From positions 1 to 29,614 of IMG/VR virus record IMGVR_UViG_3300006754_000098: DNA of 29,614 nucleotides, one strand, 5' to 3'. The first letter of the stretch is position 1; every line of letters begins with the position of its first letter. The position numbers and the translations under genes were made by a program. The notes under the pieces are model-generated. The model saw nothing but the letters and a program-made list of their open reading frames with translations, ran no database searches and was not told the DNA's origin. The DNA comes from a virus. Positions 8,104 to 15,645 of this stretch are shown here, piece after piece.

Positions 8104-8715
8104 ATGTCAAAACTGCTTCTTAGAGAATATTATGAACTATGTCCAGGTGGCATTTGTCAAGATCTTCTAACAGAGGAAGAGAAAAGACTCTCAGCGCAAG
8201 GTATTGTTTTCATGTCTGGAATCATGCAACGCTGCGACACAAGAAATGGTAATGGGCGAATCTATCCTAGACCGATCCTAGAAAGAGAAATGTCAAATTA
8301 CGGCAAACTTGTTAAAGAGAACAGAGCTTTAGGGGAACTTGATCACCCAGAAGATTCTATTATCAATCTCAAAAATGCTTCACATCTCGTTACTGATGTT
8401 TGGTGGGATGGTGATGCTGTTATGGGCAAAGTTAGAGTTTTAAACACGCCAGCGGGACAAATTCTTTCAGGTTTAATAGAATCTAATGTAAAGCTTGGGA
8501 TTTCTTCTAGAGGACTGGGCTCAGTTAAAGAAAGCAGTGGCGATACTATAGTTGAAGATGATTTTCAATTAATTTGTTTTGATTTCGTTTCAGAACCATC
8601 AACCCCAAATGCGTACATGGTTAAAGAAAGTAGACAAAGAGAGCTTATGAACACTGTTTTTACCAAAGGTGACAAAATTAATCGAGCATTGAATGAAATA
8701 TTAAGGATACAATAA
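8104..8715 (+). CDS. Prohead core protease (gp21-like)
   Basis: This serine protease sits in the prohead core and digests the scaffold, trims capsid protein and then itself. Matching features are GNGRIYPRPILEREM (about residues 49-63), GELDHPEDSIINLKNASHLV with the likely catalytic His81, and VKLGISSRGLGSV with the likely nucleophile Ser134/135, all in the order known for T4 gp21-type enzymes. The length of 203 aa is normal (T4 gp21 is 212 aa). The N-terminus LLLRE contains an L-x-E that could be an autocleavage site. It is followed within two bases by genes for probable substrates. The Shine-Dalgarno is GAGGGG at about 8091. Confidence 0.93.
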   Translation: MSKLLLREYYELCPGGICQDLLTEEEKRLSAQGIVFMSGIMQRCDTRNGNGRIYPRPILEREMSNYGKLVKENRALGELDHPEDSIINLKNASHLVTDVWWDGDAVMGKVRVLNTPAGQILSGLIESNVKLGISSRGLGSVKESSGDTIVEDDFQLICFDFVSEPSTPNAYMVKESRQRELMNTVFTKGDKINRALNEILRIQ

Positions 8716-8716
8716 A

Positions 8717-9490
8717 ATGAAACTAACCAAAGCACAACTTAAGAAACTTATCAAAGAAGAATTACAAAACACATTGCAAGAAGGCTGGTGGCCTTTTGGA
8801 AAGAAAGAGAAGGAAGCAGAACCAGAAGCAGAACCAAGCACCTCAACAGAAGAAAGAGATGAATTGTTTTCTGAATTTCAAACGTTGTGGAAAAGCGTGC
8901 AAAGAAGGTACGATCAAATGCTTTATAATAGACATGATCAGCCAATGTCAAATCATGATCCCCGCGCACCGACTGTTGGAACAAGGCTTTGTCGAGATGA
9001 TCATGGAAAAATTTGCGACGGACGTATGGAAGCTTTTAATGAACGGGTTGAAGAATTTATAAGAGTTGGCAAAGAAACTGGCCAAATTGAGGAAGCAGAT
9101 ATAGATGTGCTCCATGGTGGGTGGGGATATAAGGGAACTGGAAGAATTGAAGCAGGTAGGGGTTCTAACATGGAGGGTTTTGAAGAGCTAAAATCAAAGC
9201 TCCGTATGCTCGATCACCAAGCCGAGCGCCTTATAGATAAGCTAAAAGAGAAACACGAGGAATGGCGGGAGAATATGGACAAACACAAAGAAGGGATGCG
9301 GAGCGCTAAAAAATGGGAAGAGGAAGATTGGGTTGAAGACTATGAAAGCGAAGGAAGACCAGACTTCGATGTTAGTTTTAGAAAAACGAAGAGACGTTCA
9401 GGGCGCAAAAATCCATATGCCGAATACCTCCAAGAAAATAAAAAATCTAAACTTAAAAGAATAATTAAAGAAGAGTTAAAAAACCTATAG
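8717..9490 (+). CDS. Probable internal head/core protein with (I/L)KEEL tags at both ends
   Basis: It begins MKLTKAQLKKLIKEEL and ends KSKLKRIIKEELKNL, so the same lysine-rich (I/L)KEEL element is present at both ends. Potential (I/L)-x-E sites are I12-K-E14 and L20-Q-E22, the latter followed by GWWPFGKK. The middle is highly charged and helical (EELKSKLRMLDHQAERLIDKLKEKHEEWRENMDKHKEG), interrupted by a Gly/Arg/His region with two Cys. I do not recognise a catalytic domain. It starts one base after the protease stop, so it is made together with the enzyme that may process it. This is a T4 internal-protein-like role by analogy, not by visible homology. Confidence 0.72.
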   Translation: MKLTKAQLKKLIKEELQNTLQEGWWPFGKKEKEAEPEAEPSTSTEERDELFSEFQTLWKSVQRRYDQMLYNRHDQPMSNHDPRAPTVGTRLCRDDHGKICDGRMEAFNERVEEFIRVGKETGQIEEADIDVLHGGWGYKGTGRIEAGRGSNMEGFEELKSKLRMLDHQAERLIDKLKEKHEEWRENMDKHKEGMRSAKKWEEEDWVEDYESEGRPDFDVSFRKTKRRSGRKNPYAEYLQENKKSKLKRIIKEELKNL

Positions 9491-9502
9491 GGGGCAGCTG
9501 TT

Positions 9503-10546
9503 ATGAAGATGAAACAAATCTTAGAGAACTTTAGAAGGTACGAAAGGCAAATTTTGAAAGAAGAACTTGAACTTGAGAAAACCTCTGAAGTACCAGAAGA
9601 GGTTCCAGAAGAGGTTCCAGAAGAGGTTCCAGAAGAAACTCCAACATCAGGCGGGGCTTTAGTAGATATTAATGCTGGTCCTGCAGAGGTTTTAGCGGCA
9701 GTTAAAAAGTTGAATGATGATCCAAAGCTTAAAACCGCATTAAAAGCGGGAAGAACAGACGCGGCTGGACCTAGTGATGAAGTTATAAAAATTGAACACA
9801 AACCAAAGGCAATTGCGGCAAAGGATCTAACTCCAACCCAAAGTCAAATTGGAACTGGTCAAAGTCTCAATGATCAATCCATGGATGAGGATTTTGACAA
9901 CCCAGGTCCAACAAATTTAGATCGAGCTATTGCAGGAGGCATGCTAAAATCAAGAACTGGTGAATTTCCTATTTTAGTCTTTAACAATCACATCCTTGAT
10001 GGGCACCATCGATGGAGTCAGTTTATGACAACAAACCCAAATGCGATGGTTGATATTGCCGATATAACGGCTCCAGGTATAAAAAGTGAGAAGGGCGCAT
10101 TAGGTTTGCTTCATTATATGAATTATACTCTTTTTGGCAAATCACCAACTAAGGATTTCAAGGGTAAAAACATTTATGATGTTAAGCCTGACGATATATA
10201 CGATCTTGCTTTAAAGCCTGAAGTGATGGTAAAAACTGGTGAAGTTGATCCGGAAACAGGAAAAGACATAAAAAAGCCAGCAAGGGCAGATTTAGCTAAC
10301 ACGACAGTGAAGAAATTATACAATGCAAAATTAATTGCTCAACCTACTAAAGAGGCAGCAGCAAAACACTTTGCGGATAACTTAAAGGCGCTTCAGGCAA
10401 AAGGAGCGGGCATTTATCCTAGAACTGTCATGCCACAGCCTGGGGATTCGGGTTCGCCTGATGGGTTTGCAACAACTCCAGAAGAAGCTGCAGCTGGTGA
10501 AATTAACTATCGCGATCCAAAGCCAGGGGATGTCAAACAAACATAG
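9503..10546 (+). CDS. Tagged head-internal protein with ParB-like nuclease-type domain
   Basis: 347 aa. The first 25 residues form a charged helix ending QILKEELELE (L18-K-E20), like the other tags. A PEEV tetrapeptide repeat follows (9593-9640). From about residue 95 a ParB/sulfiredoxin-like domain is suggested by KPKAIAAKDLTPTQSQIG, then the segment around 145-170 with FPILVFNNHILDGHHRWSQF, where DGHHR (166-170) is the typical phosphate-binding/active-site loop of such domains. The C-terminal part is helical and ends in a Pro/Gly-rich tail. It could be an NTP-binding or nuclease domain packaged in the head and delivered to the host. The domain call is by motif only. It follows a clear GGGGG site at about 9490. 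Confidence 0.7.
   Translation: MKMKQILENFRRYERQILKEELELEKTSEVPEEVPEEVPEEVPEETPTSGGALVDINAGPAEVLAAVKKLNDDPKLKTALKAGRTDAAGPSDEVIKIEHKPKAIAAKDLTPTQSQIGTGQSLNDQSMDEDFDNPGPTNLDRAIAGGMLKSRTGEFPILVFNNHILDGHHRWSQFMTTNPNAMVDIADITAPGIKSEKGALGLLHYMNYTLFGKSPTKDFKGKNIYDVKPDDIYDLALKPEVMVKTGEVDPETGKDIKKPARADLANTTVKKLYNAKLIAQPTKEAAAKHFADNLKALQAKGAGIYPRTVMPQPGDSGSPDGFATTPEEAAAGEINYRDPKPGDVKQT
9593..9640 (+). repeat. 12-bp tandem repeat coding PEEV (four units)
   Basis: The unit CCAGAAGAGGTT occurs three times exactly (9593-9628), followed by CCAGAAGAAACT (9629-9640). It encodes a Pro-Glu-Glu-Val linker between the N-terminal tag and the ParB-like domain. It is an acidic spacer that is likely extended and solvent exposed. 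Confidence 0.85.
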
Positions 10547-10553
10547 AGGTAAT

Positions 10554-10982
10554 ATGAAAAAGACAGAATTAAAAAAAGTACTTAAACCACTCATTAAAGA
10601 TTGTATAAAAGAGATTTTATTTGAAGAGGGAATATTATCTAATATTGTCTCTGAGGTGGTGAGAGGGGTTCAGCCAATGCAGGTTGCACATGTTGCGACT
10701 CAAACTAATGTGATTGATGAACAGTCAAAAGCATTAGATTTAGAAAGACGTAATTTATTAGAACAAAGAGCAGAAGCAGAACGTCAACGAAAAATTAGTA
10801 TATTAAATGCAACAGGATTTTCTGATGTTTTTAAAGATGTTAAGCCGATATCTGAACAGGGTGTGCCTGGAGCTTCAAAAGCTCAAGGCGCCTTGGCAGG
10901 CGTTGATCCATCCGACGCTGGCGTAGACATATCGGGAATATTTGCATTGGGTGGAAAAAAATGGAAGCAATTAGCAGGATAA
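10554..10982 (+). CDS. Conserved tagged protein upstream of bS21, 142 aa
   Basis: I start at ATG 10554, preceded by AGAGGT; an upstream reading from 10461 would only shadow the ParB-like gene. The protein begins MKKTELKKVLKPLIKDCIKE, with (I/L)-x-E sites at I18-K-E20 and L22-F-E24. It continues as a long helix (VIDEQSKALDLERRNLLEQRAEAERQRK) and ends with a Gly/Ala/Asp-rich segment containing GVDPSDAGVDISGIFALGG and a basic KKWKQLAG tail. I recall this arrangement in marine phages, without a known function. Its place in the prohead cluster and its tag point to a head core or internal protein. It ends 11 bases before the bS21 gene. Confidence 0.75.
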   Translation: MKKTELKKVLKPLIKDCIKEILFEEGILSNIVSEVVRGVQPMQVAHVATQTNVIDEQSKALDLERRNLLEQRAEAERQRKISILNATGFSDVFKDVKPISEQGVPGASKAQGALAGVDPSDAGVDISGIFALGGKKWKQLAG

Positions 10983-10993
10983 GGATATAGAAT

Positions 10994-11230
10994 ATGTCAA
11001 AAAGACCAGTGAATGTAGAAGTTACTCCTCGATATCGGAATGAATCAGCAGAAAAAATGATCAAGAGATTTAATAAAAAAGTAAAAAATGAACGAATTAT
11101 TGAAGATTTTAGAGAACGTCAGCGTTATGAAAAACCCTCTCTTAAGAGAAAAAGATTAAAGCTTCGCAAGCGCTTAGTCTTGGAAAAACTTCAAAAAACC
11201 ATTGATGAAAAAAAGAAATTAACTAGTTAG
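10994..11230 (+). CDS. rpsU: Ribosomal protein bS21-like
   Basis: 78 aa, very basic. The order matches bS21: an N-terminal strand (RPVNVEVTPRYRNESAE), a first helix KMIKRFNKKVKNERIIEDFRERQ, the diagnostic YEKPSLKRKR box (E. coli: FYEKPTTERKR), and a C-terminal lysine/arginine helix. bS21 binds the small subunit near the 3' end of 16S rRNA, next to the anti-Shine-Dalgarno, and helps initiation. A phage copy could replace or compete with the host protein and bias translation. bS21 homologues are known from other phages. The gene is embedded among head genes, with AAGGAT at 10980 as its ribosome site. I am fairly confident of the family; its action on the host is inferred. Confidence 0.87.
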   Translation: MSKRPVNVEVTPRYRNESAEKMIKRFNKKVKNERIIEDFRERQRYEKPSLKRKRLKLRKRLVLEKLQKTIDEKKKLTS

Positions 11231-11247
11231 ATACAAGGAGTTTACTA

Positions 11248-11667
11248 ATGGCTAATAACAAATTGTTTCCAGGCGGCGCTGGAGTTGGATTAAGAAATGT
11301 GGGATCCTATCAGGTGTCTGGACATCCATTCATAACCGGCTCAACAGACATGGGAGGCAAAGATATTGAAAATAAGATTGAGTTTCCTTATGTTACTAAA
11401 AATGTAACAGTAATTGCATCTGGCTCTAGTATAGTTAATGTGCATTTTAATACAACTTCTAGTACGGATGTGGTTGCTGGAAATCATTATATTACTCTCG
11501 ACTCAGATGAAGACAGCTTTACGTTCGATGCAAAATGTAAAGAAATATATATAACTAGTGTCAATGCTAACGCTGGCTATCAATTGTATGCAACCCTTAC
11601 CAACATTCCAACGATAAGAATGTATGATCTAACAGGTTCTGGATTAACGACTGGCGATGGTACCTAA
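11248..11667 (+). CDS. Small beta-rich virion protein, 139 aa
   Basis: It begins MANNKLFPGGAGVGLRNVGSYQVSG, then TGSTDMGGKDIENKIEFPYVTKNVTVIASGSSIVNVHF and further strands with Ser/Thr/Gly/Asn-rich turns, ending IRMYDLTGSGLTTGDGT. It is predicted to be a beta-sandwich. I recall similar short proteins (KIEFPYVTKNVTV...) in T4-like marine phages near the capsid genes, where a head decoration or surface role is likely. There is no cleavage tag. It has a good Shine-Dalgarno, CAAGGAG at about 11234. It ends five bases before the LamG-like gene, so the two may form a surface pair. Confidence 0.75.
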   Translation: MANNKLFPGGAGVGLRNVGSYQVSGHPFITGSTDMGGKDIENKIEFPYVTKNVTVIASGSSIVNVHFNTTSSTDVVAGNHYITLDSDEDSFTFDAKCKEIYITSVNANAGYQLYATLTNIPTIRMYDLTGSGLTTGDGT

Positions 11668-11672
11668 TAAAA

Positions 11673-12590
11673 GTGGGTGGTTATCGTAAGTTTTTTAAGG
11701 ATGGGACTGGCGGGCTCAGAGGAGGTCCAGGCGCAGCTACTGGTAAATTCGAATCAAGCGAGAAGCGCGCCACCACGAGTACAAATGTTTGGGACGATTC
11801 AATTCCCGTTGGCTATTGGGACATGTCTGATGAATCGGGCGCTACAGTGAGTGATGTATCTAGTGCAGGTAATGATTTAGATGGCACTCGACATGGAGAT
11901 TCTGGTGATGCCGGTCCAGTTTGGGATACGACAAATAAGGTCAGAGGCGACGCTTCATTGAATTTTATTGACAATTATAGTGATCGAGTATATATGGCTG
12001 ATAATAATGCTTTGGATTTTAATGTTAGTGACACTTTTAGCCTATCATGTTGGCTGAAAAGAGGTTCTGGAACACCTCCTGTTGGTTATGGTGGGTTAAT
12101 AGCTAAGATGGCACAAACTGGAAAAACCAGCAGTGGTGATGGTGTTTTTGAAGGGTATACTCTTTGGGTAGAAAGTGTCCAGAAGGCTCCAGCTTTTTTT
12201 ATATATGAAGCCTACCCAAATCCGGTTTTGCATGTTCGTAGTTCGAATCAGGCTATAGTTAATGATGAAAATTGGCATCATCTTCTTGTAACGTATGATG
12301 GAAGCGCTTCACAAGCTGGTACTATAATTTATTTAGATGGAAGCGCTATAGACACAGACGAAGTGACAGACACTTTGGCTAGCGATGACGATATACTTAA
12401 TTCAACGGAACTATCCATTGGATGTGTAATTAATAATGCAAATGCTGATCCTCCATCTAGTATATATCATTTTAATGGTAATATTGATGAAGTTGCTATA
12501 TGGAGCAAAGTATTATCAACAGATGAAGTTGCCGATGTTTACAATAGTGGTGATGCTGCAGATCTTACAGATGGTATACCCAAAACATAA
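11673..12590 (+). CDS. LamG/concanavalin-like jelly-roll protein (likely capsid-surface lectin)
   Basis: 305 aa starting at GTG 11673. The first 45 residues are Gly/Lys/Arg-rich and disordered. From about residue 48 a LamG-type jelly roll follows: VGYWDMSDESGATVSD, ALDFNVSDTFSLSCWLKRG, WHHLLVTYDGSASQAGTIIYLDGSAI, ELSIGCVI and HFNGNIDEVAIWSKVLSTDEV. These are the signature pieces of sugar- or ligand-binding LamG domains. Placement between bS21 and gp22 suggests a head protein, not a tail fibre. I infer display on the capsid, perhaps for weak adhesion, as is proposed for Ig-like domains on other phage heads. GTG and a weak ribosome site suggest coupling to the gene before. Confidence 0.8.
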   Translation: MGGYRKFFKDGTGGLRGGPGAATGKFESSEKRATTSTNVWDDSIPVGYWDMSDESGATVSDVSSAGNDLDGTRHGDSGDAGPVWDTTNKVRGDASLNFIDNYSDRVYMADNNALDFNVSDTFSLSCWLKRGSGTPPVGYGGLIAKMAQTGKTSSGDGVFEGYTLWVESVQKAPAFFIYEAYPNPVLHVRSSNQAIVNDENWHHLLVTYDGSASQAGTIIYLDGSAIDTDEVTDTLASDDDILNSTELSIGCVINNANADPPSSIYHFNGNIDEVAIWSKVLSTDEVADVYNSGDAADLTDGIPKT

Positions 12591-12628
12591 CTATAATTTA
12601 TAATTTATGGTAAATTAGATATTTAATG

Positions 12629-12637
12629 ACTATTTAT
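12629..12637 (+). promoter_or_regulatory. ACTATTTAT element upstream of the gp22-like gene
   Basis: An exact copy of the recurrent nine-base element, 38 bases before ATG 12676 in an 85-base gap. The gap is AT-rich and has no hairpin terminator that I can see. The element may be a late promoter part or a leader element; see the finding on this motif. Confidence 0.4.
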
Positions 12638-12675
12638 GGTAGAAATTTTTTTTAAGTACTTGAAGGAGAGAACTT

Positions 12676-13707
12676 ATGTCCAGCATGCTTGATCAAGCTA
12701 TAATTGATGCAGAGGCTTTAAAAGAGGCAGCAATAAAAAATGCTGAATCAGCCATTATCGATAAATATTCTGCAGATATTAAAGAGGCTGTAGAGAAGCT
12801 CTTAGAGCAACCTGAAGATATGGGAATGGGTCTAGAAGATCCAGCAGCAGAAGAAGAGCCGGGGTTTTTAGATAAACAAGTACCCGCGGCAGCCACTGAT
12901 GGTGAGAAACTCTGTCCATGCCCAGCAAACGAGGATGAGGTTTGGGAGTTCTCACTAGATGATATAGCTCATGGGTTGAAAGCGCAAGATACCATAGACG
13001 CATCTGAATTGATAGATCCATTGCAGTTTGCAGAAGACGAGCTGGGTATGGATTCTGAAGAAGATATAGAATTAGAACTGCAGGAGTCTACATTGTTGGA
13101 TTTAATTCAAGACTCTTTGCTTGATACCTTAAACGAAGAGGAAGAAGAGGACGAAGAAGAGGACGAAGACGAGGACGAAGAAGAGGACGAAGAAGACAGA
13201 CCTAAAGGCAGACTTTCAGGTGCAGAACTACAGAAACTAAAGCAACAAAAACAGAAGCAGAAACAAAACGAATCTCTCATTCGTGAAAATAAGCAACTTT
13301 TAGGTGCTACAAAAACAAACAAACAAAAAATTAAAGCTCTTAAAGAGCAGAACAATAAATATAGAACATTGGTTGAGAAAATTAAAGAGAGATTAAATGA
13401 AGTTAATCTTTCAAACGCAAAACTTTTGTATATGAATCGGATTTTAGAAAATAACTCCTTGAATGAGCGGCAAAAAGATATAATTGTCGAAAAGCTTTCT
13501 AACGTTGATTCAGTCGAAGAAGCTAGGACTATCTTTGAAACGCTTCAGAGTGCAGTGGGCAGTGCTTTAAATAAAAAAGCGCCAAAATCGCTGAACGAAG
13601 TGGTGAGGAATGGATCTTCAGCATTTTTGCCTCGTAAAGAGGAAAAGCAATCTTATTCTTTTAAGAATAGAATGCAGATTTTGGCAGGAATTGATTTAAA
13701 TAAATGA
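12676..13707 (+). CDS. Prohead core scaffold protein (gp22-like)
   Basis: 343 aa. N-terminal MSSMLDQAIIDAEALKEAAIKNAE is typical of the scaffold, and L15-K-E17 fits a protease site. The central region is acidic (residues 154-174, EEEEEDEEEDEDEDEEEDEE) and is followed by a Lys/Gln/Asn-rich coiled coil. A conserved C-terminal part (about 249-292) reads LLYMNRILENNSLNERQKDI then VEEARTIFETLQ, as I know from gp22 of T4-like phages. It forms the core around which gp23 assembles and is later digested by gp21. It precedes the major capsid gene by 19 bases. The Shine-Dalgarno is GAAGGAGAG at 12661. Confidence 0.88.
   Translation: MSSMLDQAIIDAEALKEAAIKNAESAIIDKYSADIKEAVEKLLEQPEDMGMGLEDPAAEEEPGFLDKQVPAAATDGEKLCPCPANEDEVWEFSLDDIAHGLKAQDTIDASELIDPLQFAEDELGMDSEEDIELELQESTLLDLIQDSLLDTLNEEEEEDEEEDEDEDEEEDEEDRPKGRLSGAELQKLKQQKQKQKQNESLIRENKQLLGATKTNKQKIKALKEQNNKYRTLVEKIKERLNEVNLSNAKLLYMNRILENNSLNERQKDIIVEKLSNVDSVEEARTIFETLQSAVGSALNKKAPKSLNEVVRNGSSAFLPRKEEKQSYSFKNRMQILAGIDLNK
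13134..13198 (+). repeat. Acidic low-complexity tract in the scaffold gene
   Basis: A purine-only run of GAA/GAG/GAC codons coding Glu/Asp, imperfectly periodic in 6- and 12-base steps. Such acidic stretches are common in digested scaffold proteins. The opposite strand reads as poly-serine and is not a gene. Confidence 0.75.
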
Positions 13708-13726
13708 TAAAAGGAGGAATTATATA

Positions 13727-15511
13727 ATGTCTATTTTAAATAAATTAACTGAAGGCATCGTTAATCGAGATCTCCGACAAGAAGGCGCTGCTCTACTTTC
13801 AAAGTGGGAGAAGACAGGTCTTTTAGAAGGTATCGGTGATGCTCAGAAAAGGCAAACTATGTCACGTTTGCTAGAAAACCAGGCTAAGGAGCTACTTCGT
13901 GAGGCTTCTACTATGGCTGGTGGGGATGTTGAGGGTTTTGCGGCTGTCGCATTCCCAATCGTTCGCCGCGTATTTGGTGGCTTGATTGCTAACGATCTTG
14001 TTAGTGTTCAACCCATGAGTCTCCCTTCGGGACTCATCTTCTTCTTGGATTTTACCACGTCTAACAATGGCGCTGGACTTCCAAGACTAGGATATGGACA
14101 GACTGACAGTCCCCTTAACACTGATGCTATGGAAGAATCACTTTATGGCGGTGGTGTGAAAGGTATGCAGATTACTGGTGGTGTGGATCTTTCTTCTGTT
14201 GTTGAGACTGGGTTTTACGCCCTTAACAACGGGTATGCTTCGCCAACTGGTAGTGTTTCGACTGCAACCACACCTGTTGCTTCTGGTACTTTCTTGGGTA
14301 CTGATAACGAGTCTAATACCGTTTCTAAGGCTGCTAGATTTGATGCAGATTTGACTTCTGGATCCGATCAGCTTTATGTTTGCTCAGTCGCACCAACAAC
14401 GTTGGTGACTACTAATGGTAGCTCAGTCAATCTAGACAACTTGGTTACAATTACCGTCTCTTCATCTGCTGGTGTTGGTCAGTTCCTTGACAGCACTGCT
14501 CCCGGTCAGAGTCTAACTCAGTTACGACGTCTGACACACCTCGATAGCGATGGTAACATTAACTTTGTTGCTGTTCGTTCTGGTGGTGGAGGGACTCTAG
14601 CTACTGACATGGCTTCAGTTGACAATACGCACACATACAGCTTCCCAATTCAAGATAACATTACAAATGTTGGATCTCGTGCGTTGGGCTCTGTTGTTGG
14701 TACGGATGATTGGGGGCTTGAGAATAACACTGCGATTCCTGAGATTGACATCAAGGTTGATTCAGTCTCGATTACCGCAATCACTAAGAAGCTCAAGGCA
14801 AAGTGGACTCCTGAACTTGGTCAGGATCTTAATGCTTATCACAACCTCGATGCAGAGGTTGAGCTTACATCGATTCTTTCTGAGCAGATTGCTCTAGAAA
14901 TTGATCGTGAGATTCTTAATGATCTGGTTGCCGGCGCAAAGGCTGGTACGTATTACTGGGCACGTTCGCCGGGACTGTTTGTGAATCGCACAACCGGTAC
15001 TGAAATTGGTGCATCTTCGGCTGCTCCGGATTTCACCGGTACTGTGTCTGAGTGGTATGAGACGCTTGTTGAGACAATCAACGACGTGTCTGCTCAGATT
15101 CACCGCAAGACTCTTCGCGGAGGCGCGAACTTCCTTGTTACCAGCCCCGAGGTTGCTAACATTCTAGAGTTCACTAGCGGTTTCCGTGCGAATCTTACTG
15201 CTGACGCTGATAAGGGTACCGTTGGTGCTGTTAAGGCTGGTACGGTGAGTAAGAAGTGGGATGTTTGGGTTGATCCTTACTTCCATCGCAACCTTGTTTT
15301 GGTTGGACGTAGAGGCAATAGCTTCCTTGAGAGTGGCTATGTTTATGCTCCTTATGTACCACTGCAGGTTACTCCCACTATCTTCGGTACGGAAGACTTC
15401 GTACCACGTAAGGGTGTCATGACTCGTTACGGTAAGAAGATGGTACGTCCTGATATGTACGGCTTGGTTGTTGTACGAGGACTTCTTGGTGAGGCTGGTG
15501 CAACTAGCTAA
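13727..15511 (+). CDS. Major capsid protein (gp23-like)
   Basis: 594 aa. The HK97-fold precursor is recognisable from FPIVRRVFGGLIANDLVSVQPMSLPSGLIFFLDF and C-terminal APYVPLQVTPTIFGTEDFVPRKGVMTRYGKKMVRPDMYGLVVV. The N-terminal part contains ELLREAST, with L57-R-E59|A60 matching the T4 gp23 maturation cut near residue 65. Residues about 150-310 are a Ser/Thr/Gly-rich inserted segment, making it longer than T4 gp23 (521 aa). Arg codons are mostly CGT/CGC and Lys AAG, unlike the AGA/AAA-rich neighbours, as expected for a highly expressed protein. A strong AAAGGAGG precedes ATG 13727. A terminator follows at 15536. Confidence 0.96.
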   Translation: MSILNKLTEGIVNRDLRQEGAALLSKWEKTGLLEGIGDAQKRQTMSRLLENQAKELLREASTMAGGDVEGFAAVAFPIVRRVFGGLIANDLVSVQPMSLPSGLIFFLDFTTSNNGAGLPRLGYGQTDSPLNTDAMEESLYGGGVKGMQITGGVDLSSVVETGFYALNNGYASPTGSVSTATTPVASGTFLGTDNESNTVSKAARFDADLTSGSDQLYVCSVAPTTLVTTNGSSVNLDNLVTITVSSSAGVGQFLDSTAPGQSLTQLRRLTHLDSDGNINFVAVRSGGGGTLATDMASVDNTHTYSFPIQDNITNVGSRALGSVVGTDDWGLENNTAIPEIDIKVDSVSITAITKKLKAKWTPELGQDLNAYHNLDAEVELTSILSEQIALEIDREILNDLVAGAKAGTYYWARSPGLFVNRTTGTEIGASSAAPDFTGTVSEWYETLVETINDVSAQIHRKTLRGGANFLVTSPEVANILEFTSGFRANLTADADKGTVGAVKAGTVSKKWDVWVDPYFHRNLVLVGRRGNSFLESGYVYAPYVPLQVTPTIFGTEDFVPRKGVMTRYGKKMVRPDMYGLVVVRGLLGEAGATS

Positions 15512-15535
15512 ACCTAACTAATTTAATTTAGTTTT

Positions 15536-15574
15536 AAAGCCCCGGCTTCCTTGTGAGGTCGGGGCTTTCTTTTT
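15536..15574 (+). terminator. Rho-independent terminator after major capsid gene
   Basis: AAAGCCCCGGC (15536-15546) pairs with GTCGGGGCTTT (15558-15568) in an 11-bp stem with one G-U pair, and CTTTTTT follows. It ends the capsid transcript 25 bases after the stop. Confidence 0.9.
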
Positions 15575-15632
15575 AAAAGCGAACATGTCAAAAAATTTTA
15601 TTCAAGTAATTTTTGATATTTGAATTGTGTGC

Positions 15633-15641
15633 ACTATTTAT
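15633..15641 (+). promoter_or_regulatory. ACTATTTAT element downstream of the capsid terminator
   Basis: An exact copy of the recurrent element, 59 bases after the terminator and 60 before ATG 15702. It is followed directly by a small hairpin holding a first GGAG (15646-15664). Confidence 0.42.
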
Positions 15642-15645
15642 AACT

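Noticed and set aside
10461-10553. Upstream start for the tagged gene at 10554
   Set aside because: The extra 31 residues overlap the ParB-like gene and hide the tag-like N-terminus. ATG 10554 has its own AGAGGT.
13107-13355. - strand poly-serine frame over the scaffold
   Set aside because: It is the complement of the Glu/Asp tract, not a protein.
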